Origin: Streptomyces sp. CGMCC 4.7035
GTDB taxonomy: Bacteria > Actinomycetota > Actinomycetes > Streptomycetales > Streptomycetaceae
DNA length: 64,000 nucleotides
Assembly: GCF_031583065.1 (NCBI RefSeq)
Contig: NZ_CP134053.1
Span: 620,001-684,000 of the forward strand
Reading direction: 5' to 3'
Positions 46,445 through 54,894 of this stretch are shown piece after piece (within the stretch, counting starts at the first letter, position 1; each line of letters opens with the position of its first letter). A program made the translations under genes and the position numbers. Under the pieces are notes generated by a model. The model worked only from the letters and a program-made list of their open reading frames with translations, ran no database searches and was not told where the DNA came from.

Positions 46445-47647
46445 GTGATCCAACCGGTAGCAGTCATCGGCGCCGGGCCGTTCGGCCTGTCCACCGCCGC
46501 CCATCTGCGGGCGCGCGGTATCCCGGTCCGCGTCTTCGGCGAGCCCATGGTGAGCTGGCGCGACCACATGCCCGCGGGCATGCTCCTGAAGTCGACCCCC
46601 GTCGCCTCGAACATCGACGCCCCCCAGCGCGGCCACAACCTCGTCGACTACTGCGACGCGGCGGGCATCCCGCGGCTGGTGACGGACGAGGACATCATCC
46701 CGGTCGAGACGTTCATCGCGTACGGGGAGTGGTTCCAGCAGAAGCTGGTGCCCGAGCTGGAGCGGGTCCGGGTCGTCTCCGTGGACCGTCGGCAGGGCGG
46801 CGGCTTCGAGCTGAAGCTGGACTCGGGTGAGACGTTCACTGCGCGGGCGGTCGTGGTGGCGACCGGTCTGTCGGGTCTCGCCCACCTGCCCGCCGAGCTG
46901 GCCGTGGCGGCGGCGGACGGACCCACCCCCACGGGCCCCGTCTCCCACAGCTCCCAGCACCACGACCTGACCCGGTTCTCCGGAAAGGAGCTGCTGGTCG
47001 TCGGCGCCGGCCAGTCCGCCCTGGAGACGGCGGCGCTGGCGGCCGAGGCGGGCGCACAGGTGCGCGTGGTCTCGCGCGGCCGGGGCAAGGTCGACTTCGG
47101 CGCGCCCCCGTGGGACCAGCCGAAGCTGCGCCCCGAGTCGCCCTTCGGCCGCGCCTGGTCGCTGTGGGCGTTGAGCTACTACCCGCATCCGTACCGGTTC
47201 CTGCCCGCCCAGACCCGTCACTACCTGGTCCGCCGCGTCCTCGGCCCGCTCGGCGCGTGGTGGCTGCGCGACCGCTTCGAGGGCAAGGTGCAGGTGCGCG
47301 AGGTCGCCCGCATCGTCGGCGCGTCCGCCCCGGGCGGCACCCCGGCCCTGACGGTCCACACGCACGGGGGCCGCACGGAGGAACTGACCGCGGACCATGT
47401 CATCGCCGCGACGGGCTACCGCGTGGACATCGCCGCCATGGACTTCCTGGGCCACGAGCTGCGTACGGAACTGGCGGTGAGCCGAGGCACGCCCAAGCTC
47501 GGCGCGGGCTATGTGTCGTCCGTCCCGGGCCTGTACTTCACCGGCCTCCCGGCGGCGGCCTCGTACGGTCCGGTGATGCGCTTCGTGTGCGGCACGGAGT
47601 TCGCCTCACCGCGGCTGGCGAAGCATCTGGCGGCGGCGCACGGCTGA
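46445..47647 (+). CDS. FAD-dependent NAD(P)-binding oxidoreductase
   Basis: 400 residues. N-terminal FAD fold QPVAVIGAGPFGLSTAAHLR (about residues 3-22), second nucleotide fold LLVVGAGQSALETAALAAEA near 182-201 and the ATG motif DHVIAATGYRVD near 317-328: a two-dinucleotide-domain layout like flavin monooxygenases and lysine/ornithine N-hydroxylases. The insert PYRFLPAQTRHYLVRRVLG resembles the substrate region of those hydroxylases. It may modify the product or substrate of the preceding ATP-grasp enzyme, with which it probably forms an operon. GTG start. Confidence 0.85.
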   Translation: MIQPVAVIGAGPFGLSTAAHLRARGIPVRVFGEPMVSWRDHMPAGMLLKSTPVASNIDAPQRGHNLVDYCDAAGIPRLVTDEDIIPVETFIAYGEWFQQKLVPELERVRVVSVDRRQGGGFELKLDSGETFTARAVVVATGLSGLAHLPAELAVAAADGPTPTGPVSHSSQHHDLTRFSGKELLVVGAGQSALETAALAAEAGAQVRVVSRGRGKVDFGAPPWDQPKLRPESPFGRAWSLWALSYYPHPYRFLPAQTRHYLVRRVLGPLGAWWLRDRFEGKVQVREVARIVGASAPGGTPALTVHTHGGRTEELTADHVIAATGYRVDIAAMDFLGHELRTELAVSRGTPKLGAGYVSSVPGLYFTGLPAAASYGPVMRFVCGTEFASPRLAKHLAAAHG

Positions 47648-47914
47648 ACCGGGGGAGCGGGGGGCGCGTACCGTCGCGCCCTCCGCCAGAAGGCGACCGC
47701 GTGACCACCCGGCGGAGGGTGGGCCTGCCCACTCCGGGGAGGGCCGCTCAACGGCGCGCCGGGAAACCATGGTTGGGGTCGGAGACCGTCGTCGGCCCGG
47801 AATCCATGACGCCGAACCGGGCACTCTACCGCGTAACGCCCGACGCGCACGGGATATCGGACGTCGTCCGGTTCGGGCCGAGCCGCTGGGGCGTTCCATC
47901 CGTATTCTCTGATC

Positions 47915-48718
47915 ATGGCCGCACCCCTCGCATATTCACTGATCGCCACTGACCTGGACGGAACACTGCTGCGTGGTGACGACACGCTCTCCGACCGGTC
48001 AAGGGCCGCGCTGGTGCGGGCCGCGGTGGCCGGCGCACAGCACCTCGTGGTGACGGGGCGCCCGGCGCCGAGGGTGCGGCCGCTGCTCGACGACCTCGGC
48101 AGCAAGGGGCTCGCGGTGTGCGGACAGGGCGCGCAGGTGTACGACGTCGACGCGGACCGGCTGCTGTTCTCGGTCACCCTGGACCGGGAGTTGGCCGAGA
48201 CCGCGCTCGGCAAGATCGAGGCCGAGGTGGGGCAGGTGTACGCGGCCGTCGACCAGGACGGGGTGGACGGGCTCACGCTCATCGAGCCCGGCTATCTGAT
48301 GCCGCACCCCACCCTTCCCGCGGTGCGGGTCGAGCGGCGCGACGACCTGTGGTGCGAGCCCATCAGCAAGGTGCTGCTGCGCCATCATGCCCTGTCCGAC
48401 GACGAGTTGGCGGAGGCGGCCCGCGGAGCTGTCGGCTCCCTCGCGTCGGTCACCATGTCCGGGCCCGGCACCGTCGAACTCCAGCCATGCGGCGTCACCA
48501 AGGCGACGGGGCTCGCGCTGGCCGCCGAGTACCTGGGCCTGTCCCGTTCGGCGACCATCGCCTTCGGTGACATGCCCAACGACATCCCCATGTTCGACTG
48601 GGCCGCGCACGGCGTCGCCATGGCCAACGCCCACCCCGAACTCAAGGCCGCCGCCGACGAGATCACCACGTCCAACGAGGACGACGGCATCGCCGTCGTC
48701 CTCGAGAGACTGTTCTGA
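47915..48718 (+). CDS. HAD-superfamily phosphatase, Cof type
   Basis: 267 residues. Motif I IATDLDGTLLRGDDTLS with the nucleophile Asp near residue 13, motif II VVTGRPAPRV, a C2B cap and motif IV AFGDMPNDIPMFDWAAHGVA near 220-239. These enzymes hydrolyse sugar phosphates or cofactors such as FMN or pyridoxal phosphate. The 267-bp gap before it (47648-47914) shows no gene or clear element. It is transcribed alone and followed by a hairpin. Confidence 0.92.
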   Translation: MAAPLAYSLIATDLDGTLLRGDDTLSDRSRAALVRAAVAGAQHLVVTGRPAPRVRPLLDDLGSKGLAVCGQGAQVYDVDADRLLFSVTLDRELAETALGKIEAEVGQVYAAVDQDGVDGLTLIEPGYLMPHPTLPAVRVERRDDLWCEPISKVLLRHHALSDDELAEAARGAVGSLASVTMSGPGTVELQPCGVTKATGLALAAEYLGLSRSATIAFGDMPNDIPMFDWAAHGVAMANAHPELKAAADEITTSNEDDGIAVVLERLF

Positions 48719-48722
48719 GGCC

Positions 48723-48742
48723 GACCGGTCACCGGACCGGTC
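48723..48742. terminator. Terminator between HAD and transglycosylase genes
   Basis: GACCGGTC, ACCG, GACCGGTC: an 8-bp self-complementary stem around a tetraloop, five bases past the HAD stop and eight bases before the convergent gene's stop. Confidence 0.7.
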
Positions 48743-48750
48743 GACGGATC

Positions 48751-49260
48751 TCAGTACGCGCTGTTGACGTTGTCCATCGAGCCGTACCGGTGGTAGGCGT
48801 AGTTGCACGCGGCCGTGATGTTCGCCACCGGGTCGTAGATGTTCCACGACGTGCCCGGCACGTGGTAGGCGCGGAAGGTCGGGTCGATGACCTGGAGGAG
48901 TCCCTTGGACGGGATGCCCTTCCGGGCGTTCGAGTCCCAGAGGTTGATGGCGTTCGGGTTGCCCGAGGACTCACGCATCACGTTGCGGTAGATGCCGTTG
49001 TACGTGCCGGGGATTCCGTGCTGGCGCATGATGACCAGCGACTGGTTGATCCAGCCGTTGAGGTTGTTGGCGTACGTCGCCGTGCCGCGGGCGGCCGTGG
49101 CCGACACGGACGTGGTCGTGGCTGCGGAAGCGCCGGTCGCCCCCATGATCGGGAGAGCGAGAACGGCGGCACCGGTGCCCGCGACAGCGAGGGCACGGGT
49201 GATGCGGGCGGCCTTGGAGCCGCGGTCCTGACGGCGAGCGGGCAGGGCGAAAGCGGGCAT
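48751..49260 (-). CDS. Secreted transglycosylase with SLT domain
   Basis: 169 residues from the ATG at 49260, with GGAGAGG nine bases upstream. The signal peptide (ITRALAVAGTGAAVLALPIM, cleaved after GASA) leads to a compact lysozyme-like SLT domain: YANNLNGWINQSLVIMRQHG, catalytic Glu in VMRESSGNPNAINLWD, and GLLQVIDPTFRAYHVPGTSW. It cleaves glycan strands of peptidoglycan. A c-di-AMP-type riboswitch precedes it, as for several Streptomyces wall hydrolases such as rpfA. Confidence 0.93.
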   Translation of the reverse strand: MPAFALPARRQDRGSKAARITRALAVAGTGAAVLALPIMGATGASAATTTSVSATAARGTATYANNLNGWINQSLVIMRQHGIPGTYNGIYRNVMRESSGNPNAINLWDSNARKGIPSKGLLQVIDPTFRAYHVPGTSWNIYDPVANITAACNYAYHRYGSMDNVNSAY

Positions 49261-49276
49261 GTGTGTATTCCTCTCC

Positions 49277-49420
49277 GGCGCCTGCGAAGTGAGCTGTCGG
49301 GTTCGGGCGGGGAGGTGCCCGGCCATGTCCTCGATGCCGAGGGCATGGCTTCACCCCGAGCCGTTCCGGCATGACGTCCGGATCGGCGGCTTACCTGGGT
49401 CCCCCGCTCCTGCCTTGGTG
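49277..49420 (-). ncRNA. c-di-AMP riboswitch (ydaO/yuaA type)
   Basis: On the transcript, GGGGGACCCAGGTAAGCC at the 5' side, CTCGGGGTGAAGCC in the middle and CCCCGCCCGAACCCGACAGC followed by TCACTTCGCAGGCG at the 3' side are the conserved blocks of the ydaO aptamer, in the correct order. A central variable hairpin (CATGCCCTCGGCATCGAGGACATG region) is present. The aptamer ends next to the Shine-Dalgarno of the transglycosylase gene, so control of translation is plausible; in other Streptomyces genes control is by termination. Edges are approximate by 10 bases. Confidence 0.85.
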
Positions 49421-49571
49421 GGTTGATGGGTTCTCGAGCGGCGGCAGGATTCGGCGTTCCGCTCGGATCGAGATGGAACGTATGCGAGAGCACATGTCGG
49501 AAACAATGCCGTAAGTCACAGTCCTGTCCGATTGGCGGCGACATGGGGGAATGGCGGCAATGATCCAAAAT

Positions 49572-49588
49572 GTTGAGCGAGGCTCAAC
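49572..49588. promoter_or_regulatory. Inverted repeat upstream of the riboswitch
   Basis: GTTGAGCGAGGCTCAAC: 7-bp perfect arms and a 3-base centre. It lies about 310 bp upstream of the transglycosylase start in an AT-richer zone (49440-49730), with GTGACCCATTTCAC (Crp-like GTGA-N6-TCAC) at 49647-49660. Together they probably mark its promoter region; which protein binds is unknown. Nothing else was found in this gap besides the riboswitch and the micro-ORF noted below. Confidence 0.35.
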
Positions 49589-49731
49589 TTGCCGTTCGCA
49601 AAGGGGAGTTTGGCGATCCGCCCGGAATGCCCCGCCTCGGGCGTTCGTGACCCATTTCACTCGCCCTGCCCGGTCGAGTGAGATCGGTAATTAAGCGAAG
49701 AAGAGCCGCAATTAGGACAAAAGGCTCAGTG

Positions 49732-49803
49732 ATGCAGGCAACAGCCGTACGCCTGGTCGACGGTGCGGTTGGAGACCGCGTGCCCGAAAAGTCCGTTTTC
49801 TAG
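49732..49803 (+). CDS. Possible 23-residue peptide
   Basis: ATG with AAAAGG nine bases before it encodes MQATAVRLVDGAVGDRVPEK SVF and stops at TAG 49801-49803, overlapping the end of the convergent hydrolase gene. Nothing identifies a function. It may be chance, but the AT-rich upstream sequence resembles a leader. Confidence 0.15.
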   Translation: MQATAVRLVDGAVGDRVPEKSVF

Positions 49804-51794
49804 CCCATGGTTCGAGGAATCCGCTTCTCCCACGTCCGGTGGAAGACCACGTGGTCGCCGTCCCTGCAGATGATCTCGTCCGAGGTCACGAAGTCGGTGG
49901 CGGTGCAGGTGATGCCGGAGTGCGTCTCCACCCTGGCGTCCCATCCCGTCTCGGGGCGGTGCAGCCGGATCGACCAGTCCGAGCGGACGCGGGCGGTCAA
50001 CGGGCCCGAGTCCTCGATGGTGTGCGTCTCCAGCGCGTCCTCGGTGACTTCGAGACCGTCCGGGTACACGCGGGTGCCGTCGTGGCGCGGGTCGGCCTCC
50101 AGGCGCCACTCGCCCTTCGCCACATCCCGCACCACCAGTCGTTCCGGGCGCGGTTCGTCGAAGGTGGCCGGGCAGCTGACCCCCAGCGGTTCCGACTGCT
50201 CCGGCTCCGCGAAGGTGATGGACGCCCCCGAGTCCCTTGTGCGCACGGGGAGTTCGAGGGAACTGCCCGCCGGATCCAGCGTGAAGCCCGCCTCCGAACC
50301 CGGCTGCGGCCACAGCCACGGCCAGTACGCGGAGGAGACGGCGAGGCGGATGCGATGGCCGGGCCGGAAGGCGTGTCCGATGCCGGACAGCTCGAACACG
50401 ACGTCCTCGGTGGCCCCGGGCGTCCACGGAACCGGTCGGTCACCGCCGTGGCGCGCCGACAGGTTCAGCGCGCCACGGGTGACGAGCGTCGACGCCCCGT
50501 CGGGCGCCACATCGCACAGACGGGCCACCACCTGGCCGCGCGCCACCGGACAGGTCAGCCGCAGCCGCACCCGCGGCCGCCCCAGCACCCACGTCTCCTC
50601 CGCCGCCTCGAACTCGAAGCACGCCGACCTCGCGTCCTCCTCGCGCTGGTCGGTCGGCAGGTCGGCGTCGTTCCCGCGCGGGACGAAGCGGCCCGCGTCG
50701 AGCCCGGTGTGCATCGGGGACCGTACGGGCACGGGGGCACCCCGGAGCGCGTACGGGACCGGGGTGACGTTCGGCGACGGCCACGAGGGCTCGCCGACCC
50801 AGCGGCCCGGCAGCACGTCGTACGTCGTCGCCGGGGGATGCGAGTCGCCGACGTACGCACGCAGCGGCGGCTCCGCCATGACCCCCGTGTCCCTGCCCTT
50901 GAGCCAGTGGTCCCACCAGCGGAGCGTCTCCTGGAGGAAGCCGATCGCCGGGCCGGGCGACAGGCCATGGTCCGGGTACTGGTGCGACCACGGCCCGATC
51001 AGGCCCCGTACACGGTCGGACGGCAGGCGCTCCACGAGGCGGAACACGGTGTCCCGGTGGGGGTCGTGCCAGCCGCCCACCGCGAGGACGGCGGCCCGCA
51101 CCGAGCCCAGGTCCTCGTCGATGTCGGCGCGCCGCCCCTGGCCGTCCCGCGTCCGGTGGGCCGGCCAGGCGTGGACGAACGGGTCCACCGCCGCCAGGCG
51201 CCGGGCCCAGACGTCCCGCCACACCGCGCCCACGTACGTCGGGTCCGGCGGCCGGGCCACGAACGCGAGCAGCGTCCCCGCCCGCGCGGGCAGGCCGCCG
51301 GTGAGAACGGAACCGCCCAGGTCGTGCACGTCGTTGTCCTGCCGGCCGTCCGGGGCGCAGACCGTGACGACCGCCTTGACCGGCTCGGGCGCGAGGGCCG
51401 CGATCCGGAGCGAGAGGAAGCCGCCCCGGGAGATGCCGAACAGGCCCACCCGGCCGTCGCACCAGGGCTGCGCGGCCAGCCATCGGACGACCTCGACGCC
51501 GTCGGACGGCTCGGTGGCCGCGCAGGGGTCGGCGGGCAGGCCGTCGGAGTTGCCGTGCCCGCGCGCGTCCACGCGCACGGAGGCGTAGCCGTGGCCCGCG
51601 TACCAGGGATGGCGCTGCCGGTCGCGGGGCGCGGTGGAGTCGGTGAGGCGGTCCGGGAGGTATTCGAGGAGGGCCGGTACGGGCTCTCCGGTCAGCGGAC
51701 GCCACGCGCGCGCGTAGAGACGGGTGCCGTCCTGGAGCGGGATCCAGAAGTCGGCGTGGGTCGTCTCGTAGGGAAAGGACGTACGAATGAGCAT
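49800..51794 (-). CDS. CocE/NonD-family hydrolase (X-Pro dipeptidyl-peptidase fold)
   Basis: 664 residues from the ATG at 51794, which has GAGG upstream; the longer frame continues through low-complexity Pro/Arg codons. The alpha/beta-hydrolase core has SVRVDARGHGNSDG near 93-106 and the nucleophile in GLFGISRGGFLS near 139-150, an Asp/His pair in GGWHDPHRDT near 262 and WSHQYPDHG near 289. The C-terminal beta domain (LRLTCPVARGQVVARLCDVA) is the jelly roll of S15/CocE peptidases and esterases. The substrate, a peptide or ester, is unknown. No signal peptide, so it is cytoplasmic. Confidence 0.9.
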   Translation of the reverse strand: MLIRTSFPYETTHADFWIPLQDGTRLYARAWRPLTGEPVPALLEYLPDRLTDSTAPRDRQRHPWYAGHGYASVRVDARGHGNSDGLPADPCAATEPSDGVEVVRWLAAQPWCDGRVGLFGISRGGFLSLRIAALAPEPVKAVVTVCAPDGRQDNDVHDLGGSVLTGGLPARAGTLLAFVARPPDPTYVGAVWRDVWARRLAAVDPFVHAWPAHRTRDGQGRRADIDEDLGSVRAAVLAVGGWHDPHRDTVFRLVERLPSDRVRGLIGPWSHQYPDHGLSPGPAIGFLQETLRWWDHWLKGRDTGVMAEPPLRAYVGDSHPPATTYDVLPGRWVGEPSWPSPNVTPVPYALRGAPVPVRSPMHTGLDAGRFVPRGNDADLPTDQREEDARSACFEFEAAEETWVLGRPRVRLRLTCPVARGQVVARLCDVAPDGASTLVTRGALNLSARHGGDRPVPWTPGATEDVVFELSGIGHAFRPGHRIRLAVSSAYWPWLWPQPGSEAGFTLDPAGSSLELPVRTRDSGASITFAEPEQSEPLGVSCPATFDEPRPERLVVRDVAKGEWRLEADPRHDGTRVYPDGLEVTEDALETHTIEDSGPLTARVRSDWSIRLHRPETGWDARVETHSGITCTATDFVTSDEIICRDGDHVVFHRTWEKRIPRTMG

Positions 51795-52054
51795 GCGCGT
51801 GACCTCGGACTCCTGGGCGCCCTCGGCGGACCGGGCGTGTCGCGTCGGGGCCACCCCGGGCGCGGGGCGTGCGCCGCGGCGTGCGTGCGCCCGGTCGGGT
51901 GTCTGTGGCCGACCGCGCGTCCGCGTCCGGCCGGGTGACGGCGACCCGTGGGGTGCGTCGGGCGGACGTGCGAGGGGCACCTCGGGATGACGTACACCAG
52001 GGCGACGTACATCCGGCGGACCGGCAGGCTCCCGGCCCCCGGCCTGCTCCGAAG

Positions 52055-52120
52055 GCCTGATGCGGGGGCTTGGGGCCAGGGTCTGATGGGAGTGCCTGAT
52101 GTGAGGGCCTGATGCGAGGG
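52055..52120. repeat. Degenerate CCTGATG repeats
   Basis: GGCCTGATGCGGGGG, then GTCTGATGGGAG, TGCCTGATGTGAGG and GCCTGATGCGAGG: about four copies of a 12-15 bp unit. The 615-bp gap 51795-52409 otherwise holds no supported gene; its left half is GC-rich and its right half (52140-52380) is AT-rich and includes ATGAATATGTGTTCAT, a small dyad at 52169-52184, likely in the promoter region of the prenyl synthase gene. Confidence 0.5.
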
Positions 52121-52409
52121 GCCGGTTCCGGCCGCCGAGGGCTGATGGGGCGATTTTCGATTATGGCGATGAATATGTGTTCATATCACCTGATCAAGAA
52201 CATACCGTTCGTGATCCGATACCGCCCGGCCTGGAGCAGTGGGCGCTCGTGGTGATCGAAACGTGACCGGATACGCTGACTTGAGTGATGGCGGCGACAG
52301 ATCGGCAAACTCGATGAGCGATGTCGGCAGGCAACGTCATCGCCCAAGTGATCGTCCTTGAGACCGACCGCGTGATCGTCAGCAGACGTCAGCAGACAGG
52401 AGACCCCAC

Positions 52410-53420
52410 GTGACCGTCGTCGGGCCGTTCGGGCTGAGCGTGCGGGACCAGGCTCTGGAAGCCGATGTCCAGGCCGGATTGGCCGCTGTCGAGGAGGGGT
52501 TGCTCGACGCCACCAAGAGCGAGGTGCCCTTTATTACGGGAGCCGCGCAGCACCTGGTACGCGCGGGCGGGAAGCGGTTCCGTCCGCTGCTCGTGATGCT
52601 CGCGGCACAGTTCGGCGACCCGTACGCGCCCGGGGTCGTGCCCTCGGCCGTGGTCGTGGAGCTGACCCACCTCGCCACGCTGTACCACGACGACGTGATG
52701 GACGAGGCCGAGGTGCGGCGCGGGGTGGACAGCGCGAACACCCGCTGGGGCAACGCGGTCGCGGTCCTCACCGGTGACTTCCTGTTCGCGAGGGCGTCGC
52801 ACATCCTGGCCGACCTCGGCCCGGAGGCGGTCCGCATCCAGGCGGAGGCGTTCGAGCGGTTGGTCACGGGCCAGATCCTGGAGACCGCGGGCCCGCGGGA
52901 CGGTCGCGACCCGGTGGAGCACTACCTCGACGTCCTCGGTGGCAAGACGGGCTCGCTGGTGGCCGTGGCGTGCCGCTTCGGCGCGATGATGTCGGGCGCC
53001 GATGAGACGGTCGTGGATGTGCTGACGCAGTACGGCGAGCGGCTGGGCGTGGCGTTCCAGCTGGCCGACGACGTCCTGGACATCGCGTCGGACTCGCACG
53101 AGTCGGGGAAGACGCCCGGGACGGATCTGCGCGAGGGCATCCCCACCCTTCCGGTCCTGCGGCTGCGGGAACGCGCGGAACGCCTGGGGCAGCCGGAGGA
53201 TGTCGCCCTGTGCGAGCTCCTCGACTCGGACCTCACGGACGACGCCCGCCATGCCGAGGCCCTTGCCCGTCTGCGTGTCCACCCGGCCCTGGAGCAGGCC
53301 CGCCGTGACACGGTCCGCTATGCGGAGGACGCCCGCTCGGCCCTGGCCCCGCTGCCGGAGTGCGGCGCGAAGGCGGCGCTGGTGGAGATGTGCGATGCGG
53401 TGGTGCACCGGGCGGGCTGA
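52410..53420 (+). CDS. Long-chain trans-polyprenyl diphosphate synthase
   Basis: 336 residues. First Asp-rich motif TLYHDDVMDEAEVRRG near 93-108, second FQLADDVLDIASD near 216-228; KRFRPLLVMLA near 55-65. The bulky residues before the first motif are small (Ala/Leu), as in enzymes making 35-50 carbon chains. It most likely makes the isoprenoid tail used by the UbiA-type prenyltransferase for menaquinone. GTG at 52410 follows AGGAGA. In Streptomyces it belongs to the same respiratory neighbourhood as nuo. Confidence 0.93.
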   Translation: MTVVGPFGLSVRDQALEADVQAGLAAVEEGLLDATKSEVPFITGAAQHLVRAGGKRFRPLLVMLAAQFGDPYAPGVVPSAVVVELTHLATLYHDDVMDEAEVRRGVDSANTRWGNAVAVLTGDFLFARASHILADLGPEAVRIQAEAFERLVTGQILETAGPRDGRDPVEHYLDVLGGKTGSLVAVACRFGAMMSGADETVVDVLTQYGERLGVAFQLADDVLDIASDSHESGKTPGTDLREGIPTLPVLRLRERAERLGQPEDVALCELLDSDLTDDARHAEALARLRVHPALEQARRDTVRYAEDARSALAPLPECGAKAALVEMCDAVVHRAG

Positions 53421-53441
53421 TTCTCCCGGTCCGGTCCGTTC

Positions 53442-53500
53442 CGGTCCCGGCGCGGAGGGCCGGCTCCTGTCGGTCCCGGCTGCGGAGGGCCGGCTCCTGT
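53442..53500. repeat. Two 29-30 bp direct repeats after the prenyl synthase gene
   Basis: Copies begin CGGTCCCGGC and end GAGGGCCGGCTCCTGT, back to back, the second with one extra T. The pair sits 22 bp past the synthase stop. It could form two alternative stems (GGTCCCGG with CCGG), so it may act in transcription termination. Confidence 0.8.
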
Positions 53501-53547
53501 GACACGCCCCGCGCATCCGTGACGTCTCATCATGCGTTTCGCTCGGG

Positions 53548-53563
53548 TGTGAGTCAGGTCACA
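53548..53563. promoter_or_regulatory. Crp site upstream of the CHRD gene
   Basis: TGTGAGTCAGGTCACA is an exact TGTGA-N6-TCACA and also fits the Streptomyces Crp pattern GTG-N6-GNCAC. It lies 97 bp upstream of the CHRD start codon. Regulation by Crp is inferred from the match. Confidence 0.55.
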
Positions 53564-53659
53564 TGGTTGGATTGAGTTCGGAGCCCGGACGGGGTCCGTA
53601 TCCATGCCCGGAAGCTGACGCAGGGGGCGTCGGCTCGGACACGGGGGAGATCTCCGATC

Positions 53660-54652
53660 ATGCGCATTGACGCCACGTCCACGCAGCGCCGCAAGAGCCT
53701 GATCGTCATCGGCGTCGCCGTGGCCGCCGCGGCCGGGGTCGCCGCCACCGTGACGCCGGCCGTCGCCGCCGGCTCCGGGAGCGCGGGCCACGGGCAGACC
53801 GCCGTCACCAGGAGCGGCACCCTCGCGGAAAGCGGCGGCACCATCCTGGCCACCAGTCTCCGTGGCGCCAACGAGGTGCCCGCGGCCGGCGGCCCCGCCG
53901 TCGGCGACAAGAACGGCAGCGCCCTGGAGTTCGTCAAGGTCGAGGGCGACACCGTCTCCGTCGCCGTCAGCTGGCACCACACCGGCAGGCCCACCCGGCT
54001 CCACATCCACCAGGGCGCCAAGGGCGTCAACGGCGACCTTGAGATCGACTTCAGCAAACTGCTGAAGAAGGGCGTCAAGGGGCACAGCGTCGTCGGGAGC
54101 GTCAAGGTCACGGACGCCACCCTGCTCTCGCGGCTCAAGACCGACCCCGGCTCCTTCTACGCCAACCTGCACACCGCCGAGTTCCCCGGCGGAGCCGTCC
54201 GCGGCCAGCTCCACAACGTCACCACCGCCTTCGACTTCCGTCACGCCCTGCACAACTTCCAGGCCTCCGTGGTGAAGGGCAATCAGATCTACGAGTGCAA
54301 GGCGGCCGCGGGCGGCGGGTACGCCTTCGCGCAGCGGGACGTCTCCGCCGAGCTGCGCCACAACATCCGGCACTCCTTCGTGGCGCCCAACTCCGGCACG
54401 CCGCAGTGGGCCGCCCCCGACGGCAGCGCCGTCACCGGCACGGTCCTGACCAGGACCCCGAACGGCGACGGGAACATCGCGGAACTCGACCTGAGGGCAA
54501 CCCCTTCCGGCAAGGACCACGGCCTGCTCGCGCGCACCGCCGAGATCCTGCGCCTGAACACGGTCGGCGGCGTCGCACCGGCCGGTTCCTGCACGCCCGG
54601 CGCGATCGTGGGCGTTCCCTACCAGGCGGACTACGTCTTCGTTCAGGGCTGA
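53660..54652 (+). CDS. Secreted CHRD plus DUF3455 protein
   Basis: 330 residues. Signal peptide (SLIVIGVAVAAAAGVAATVT, cleaved near AVA) then a CHRD domain at about 65-190 (SLRGANEVPAAGGPAVGDKN, then FYANLHTAEFPGGAVRGQL) and a DUF3455 domain at about 205-330 (YECKAAAGGGYAFAQRDVSA, then ATPSGKDHGLLARTAEILRL). CHRD occurs in chordin and in many exported bacterial proteins; DUF3455 is also an exported family. The combination in one chain suggests a secreted binding protein. ATG at 53660 with GGGGGAG upstream. Confidence 0.88.
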   Translation: MRIDATSTQRRKSLIVIGVAVAAAAGVAATVTPAVAAGSGSAGHGQTAVTRSGTLAESGGTILATSLRGANEVPAAGGPAVGDKNGSALEFVKVEGDTVSVAVSWHHTGRPTRLHIHQGAKGVNGDLEIDFSKLLKKGVKGHSVVGSVKVTDATLLSRLKTDPGSFYANLHTAEFPGGAVRGQLHNVTTAFDFRHALHNFQASVVKGNQIYECKAAAGGGYAFAQRDVSAELRHNIRHSFVAPNSGTPQWAAPDGSAVTGTVLTRTPNGDGNIAELDLRATPSGKDHGLLARTAEILRLNTVGGVAPAGSCTPGAIVGVPYQADYVFVQG

Positions 54653-54668
54653 GCGAGGACCTCGTCCC

Positions 54669-54719
54669 GGGCGGCGCCTGCCCCGCACGACCCCTACGGG
54701 TCGAGGGGTGGCGCCGCCC
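54669..54719 (+). terminator. Terminator after the CHRD gene
   Basis: GGGCGGCGCC pairs with GGCGCCGCCC, a 10-bp perfect outer stem, with CGACCC/GGGTCG as an inner stem. It lies 17 bp past the stop. Confidence 0.85.
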
Positions 54720-54894
54720 CTTCATGTCATACCCCAGCAGTACACGGAGTTGAGTCCGAGGGCTGACGTTTCGCGCGGGCCGATTTGGTCTGATTGAGAC
54801 CACCACCTCACAGGAGTTCGGGTGAGAATGGCGGCGCAGGGGTGGACGAGTGCACGGACAGTAGGCCGCCGCCGACGACGGAGGTAAGGCACAC

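Noticed and set aside
51692..52012. Extension of the CocE-type hydrolase or a separate gene upstream
   Set aside because: Low-complexity Pro/Arg/His codons without ribosome site; the family fold begins at MLIRTSFPYETTHADF.
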